DNA of 17,939 nt from Actinobacteria bacterium UBA2184 (GTDB taxonomy: Bacteria > Actinomycetota > Coriobacteriia > Anaerosomatales > Anaerosomataceae), in the NCBI GenBank assembly GCA_002328745.1, contig DCVQ01000025.1, positions 1 through 17,939 of the forward strand, given 5' to 3'. Below are positions 15,743-17,939 of this stretch, piece after piece; position 1 is the first letter of the stretch, and each line of letters opens with the position of its first letter. The position numbers and the translations under genes were made by a program. Below the pieces are notes generated by a model. That model did not search any database. It was not told where the DNA came from and saw nothing but the letters and a program-made list of their open reading frames with translations.

Positions 15743-16249
15743 CTACCCTGCCGCGTTCACGGCGGCCTGGATGGCCGTCAGCATGAGGATGGTCACGATG
15801 AGCGCGAGCACTGCGTAGGTCTCCACGAGCGCCGGGAAGATGAGCGCCTTTCCGGAGTCCTCGCTGCGACGCGCGACGATGCCGGCGGCCGCGGCGCCTG
15901 TGCGGCCCTGGTAGATCGCCGACATCAGGCACAGGAACGCCACCGGCATGCACGCGATGAACACGGCGAATCCCTGCTGCGGCGTCAGCGTGCCCTCGCC
16001 GCCGAGCAGGTTGAAGAAGACGAGCACGAGCACGGCGGCGATGAAGCCGTAGATGCCCTGCGTGCCCGGCATCGCGGCCAGCGGCAGCAGCTTGCCGAAC
16101 TTCTCGCCGTCCTCGGTCACCACGCCGGAGACCATCGACGCCGCGATCGTGATGCCGATCGCCGAGCCGATGCCGCCGAGTATCGCGGCGACCGCCCCAC
16201 CGAGAAGCGCCCAGTTGACTCCGGAGAGCCCCCACAAGACCTCGTTCAC
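15743..16249 (-). CDS. atpK: V-type ATP synthase subunit K (proteolipid ring)
   Basis: A 168-aa rotor-ring protein with four membrane helices in two hairpins. Glu143 in helix 4 (ALVETYAVL) is the ion-binding carboxylate, and the equivalent place in helix 2 has Gln64 (PGTQGIYGF). Thr63, Gln64, Gln114 and Glu143 correspond to Thr64, Gln65, Gln110 and Glu139, the Na+ ligands of E. hirae NtpK. Sodium coupling is therefore likely but is inference. GTG 16249 gives MNEVLWGLSG, has AAGGAGC upstream and overlaps the subunit I stop by four bases (GTGA). The frame stays open far upstream, but that is a shadow of subunit I. Confidence 0.95.
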   Translation of the reverse strand: MNEVLWGLSGVNWALLGGAVAAILGGIGSAIGITIAASMVSGVVTEDGEKFGKLLPLAAMPGTQGIYGFIAAVLVLVFFNLLGGEGTLTPQQGFAVFIACMPVAFLCLMSAIYQGRTGAAAAGIVARRSEDSGKALIFPALVETYAVLALIVTILMLTAIQAAVNAAG

Positions 16250-17939
16250 GTTCCCGCTCCTTCCTGCCGTACGTTGTCGGCATGCAGTACCAGCGTCTTC
16301 GTGCGGAAGCCGAACGGCCGGTAGTCCCTGCCGCCGCCCTCGTAGAACTTGCTGAAGAACTCGACGAACTGCAGGCGCGCGGGATGCACGAACGCGCCGA
16401 GCAGGTTGATGACCACGTTGAAGACGTGCCCGAACACGAACACGAGCGCCGCGAGCACCACGACGACGACGCCCCAGACTATCGAGAAGCCGCCGGCGTC
16501 GAACAGCCCTCCGGCACCCGATCCGACGAGGCGCGCCAGCAGGTTGAACACCATGCCGACGAGTGCGCCCGAGAGGCTCAGGGCCGCCAGGCGCGTGTAG
16601 CTCAAGACGTCGCCGAGGAACGACGACATGCCGTAGACCGCGTACACGCCGCCGAGCAGGCCGATGACGATGCGACGCGTGGCCTTCGATCCCGCCAGGC
16701 CGAGCGCCGTGCCCGCGAGGAAGACCCAGCCCACGGGCAGGCCGATCATGCCGCCGAGCGACACGAGCCACACCACGAACAGGGCGAGCCACGCGATGCC
16801 GACCGCCCGGTCCCACGCCGCGACGCCGTCCGCACGCAGCGCCGCATCGATGGCGCGGCCCTTGAACGCAGCGGTGAGGCCCACACCGAGCGCGATGGCC
16901 ACGCCGGAGAGCGACGGCACGAGCACGGCGACGGCGATCATGCCGAACAGGAAGAGCGTCGAGAGCTGCTCGAAGACGGCCGCCGACCAGTCGCCGCGCC
17001 GCGCGAGGTCCCACGCCGAGATGAGCACGCCAAGGAACACCTGCGTGACGCCGAGCACGACCGTGAAGATCAGGAAGGTCTCCAGCTGCTCCATCGGATC
17101 GATGATCCGCAGCGCGAGCAGGAACGACGGCAGCTCGGCGGCATCCCACGCGAAGTACGAGGCGAACGCGACGCCCGCGATGATCGCGGCGACGCCGCCG
17201 GCGATCATCAGGTCCATGAACTTCTTCACGCCCGGCGCTACGTCGAGCTTGTTCTTGATGAACCAGGCCCCCGCGATGAGCATCAGGCCATAGCCCACAT
17301 CACCGATGCAGATCCCGAAGAACGCGAAGAAGAACGGCGCCAGCAGCGGCGTGGGATCCACTTCATCGTAGCGGGGGCGGCCGTACAGGTCGGTCAGGAC
17401 CTCGAACGGGCGCAGCAGCCTCGGGTTCCGCAGCTCCACGGGAGGCCGATCGTCGGGTCCGGGCTCCGCGAACCCGATGTCGATCGCGTCCCCCATCGGT
17501 TCGAGCGCGGCGAGAAGGCCGGCCTCGTTGTGAGCGGCGACCCATCCCGAGATCACGAACGTCGCATCGGTGGCGCCGAAGCCACCGCGCACGGTGACCG
17601 CGTCGAGGTCCGCCTCGACCGCCTCGGCAAGCGCGACCGCGTCAAAGTAGTGCGCGTCGGACAGCTCCCGGGCCTGCTCCTCGAGCGCCGCGATCTCGGT
17701 CTCGAGCAGCCCGGCACGTTCGAGAGCGACCGCCCGCTCCTCGGCGGGATAGTCGGCCAGATCGGGGAAGGACACATCGGTGAAGCCGGTGCCGGCGAGC
17801 GTGGCGCGCACCTCATCCACGACGCTCGTGTGCGCGAGGACGACCCAGGCCGAGCGACCGCTGACGGAGGACTCCTCCTGCACCGAGACGTACGGCGACA
17901 CCTCGCGCAGGAGTTGCCGGATCGAGGCGCCCTCGGGCG
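16246..17939 (-). CDS. atpI: V-type ATP synthase subunit I, N-terminus cut off
   Basis: The stator membrane subunit that forms the ion path against the K ring. 563 residues are visible; the frame is open to the window edge, so the true start lies outside, probably about 80-100 residues upstream judging from family length. The visible N-terminal part is cytoplasmic with a coiled-coil stretch. The membrane part begins near the diagnostic PFEVLTDLYGRPRYDEVDPT and PLLAPFFFAFFGICIGD. The conserved arginine of the ion path is in LSYTRLAALSLSG. The C-terminal HPARLQFVEFFSKFYEGGGR is also a family hallmark. The GTG at 17901 is an internal codon, not the start. This is the first visible gene of the ATPase operon. 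Confidence 0.96.
   Translation of the reverse strand, partial: PEGASIRQLLREVSPYVSVQEESSVSGRSAWVVLAHTSVVDEVRATLAGTGFTDVSFPDLADYPAEERAVALERAGLLETEIAALEEQARELSDAHYFDAVALAEAVEADLDAVTVRGGFGATDATFVISGWVAAHNEAGLLAALEPMGDAIDIGFAEPGPDDRPPVELRNPRLLRPFEVLTDLYGRPRYDEVDPTPLLAPFFFAFFGICIGDVGYGLMLIAGAWFIKNKLDVAPGVKKFMDLMIAGGVAAIIAGVAFASYFAWDAAELPSFLLALRIIDPMEQLETFLIFTVVLGVTQVFLGVLISAWDLARRGDWSAAVFEQLSTLFLFGMIAVAVLVPSLSGVAIALGVGLTAAFKGRAIDAALRADGVAAWDRAVGIAWLALFVVWLVSLGGMIGLPVGWVFLAGTALGLAGSKATRRIVIGLLGGVYAVYGMSSFLGDVLSYTRLAALSLSGALVGMVFNLLARLVGSGAGGLFDAGGFSIVWGVVVVVLAALVFVFGHVFNVVINLLGAFVHPARLQFVEFFSKFYEGGGRDYRPFGFRTKTLVLHADNVRQEGAGT

Noticed and set aside
17899..17901. GTG as the start of subunit I
   Set aside because: The frame stays open to the window edge and the protein lacks the usual N-terminal part, so this is an internal valine.

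Overview
The window is high-GC DNA with tightly packed genes. Two probable lipoproteins, a secreted multiheme cytochrome with no outer-membrane partners, a V-type ATPase and many GTG starts suggest an anaerobic, high-GC Gram-positive bacterium. An actinobacterial lineage such as an environmental member of the Coriobacteriia would fit. This placement is inference from gene content and base composition; no marker gene in the window proves it.

Layout, left to right. (1) Positions 1-56 carry the 5' part of an initiator tRNA-fMet(CAT) on the minus strand, cut by the window edge. (2) 279-3856 (+) is a two-gene unit: a membrane-anchored protein with a possible NTF2-like domain, then a 962-aa secreted cytochrome with 15 CxxCH haem sites. 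(3) 3971-6753 (+) is a tldD-pmbA (tldE) metalloprotease pair, coupled by an ATGA overlap and ended by a strong hairpin at 6813-6842. (4) 7088-9629 (-) is a four-gene cluster. It starts with a soluble double-zinc-ribbon protein, followed by a zinc-ribbon membrane protein with an acidic outer domain and two acidic lipoproteins. The acidic domains of the last three are paralogous: key motifs fall at nearly the same spacing in each. (5) 9825-17939 (-) is a V-type ATP synthase operon in the order I (partial), K, E, C, F, A, B, a 64-aa two-helix membrane protein, D. The I subunit runs off the right edge.

How the parts work together. The ATPase genes encode the catalytic head (A, B), central stalk (C, D, F), a peripheral stalk subunit (E) and the membrane ion motor (I, K). 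The K subunit has the residues that bind Na+ in Enterococcus hirae NtpK, so a sodium-coupled enzyme is a reasonable inference. The cytochrome would carry electrons outside the cytoplasmic membrane; no cytochrome c maturation genes or quinol-oxidising partner are present here. The zinc-ribbon/acidic-protein cluster looks like an envelope-associated system of unknown function and is the best candidate for something undescribed. The unnamed 64-aa membrane protein inside the ATPase operon is the second.
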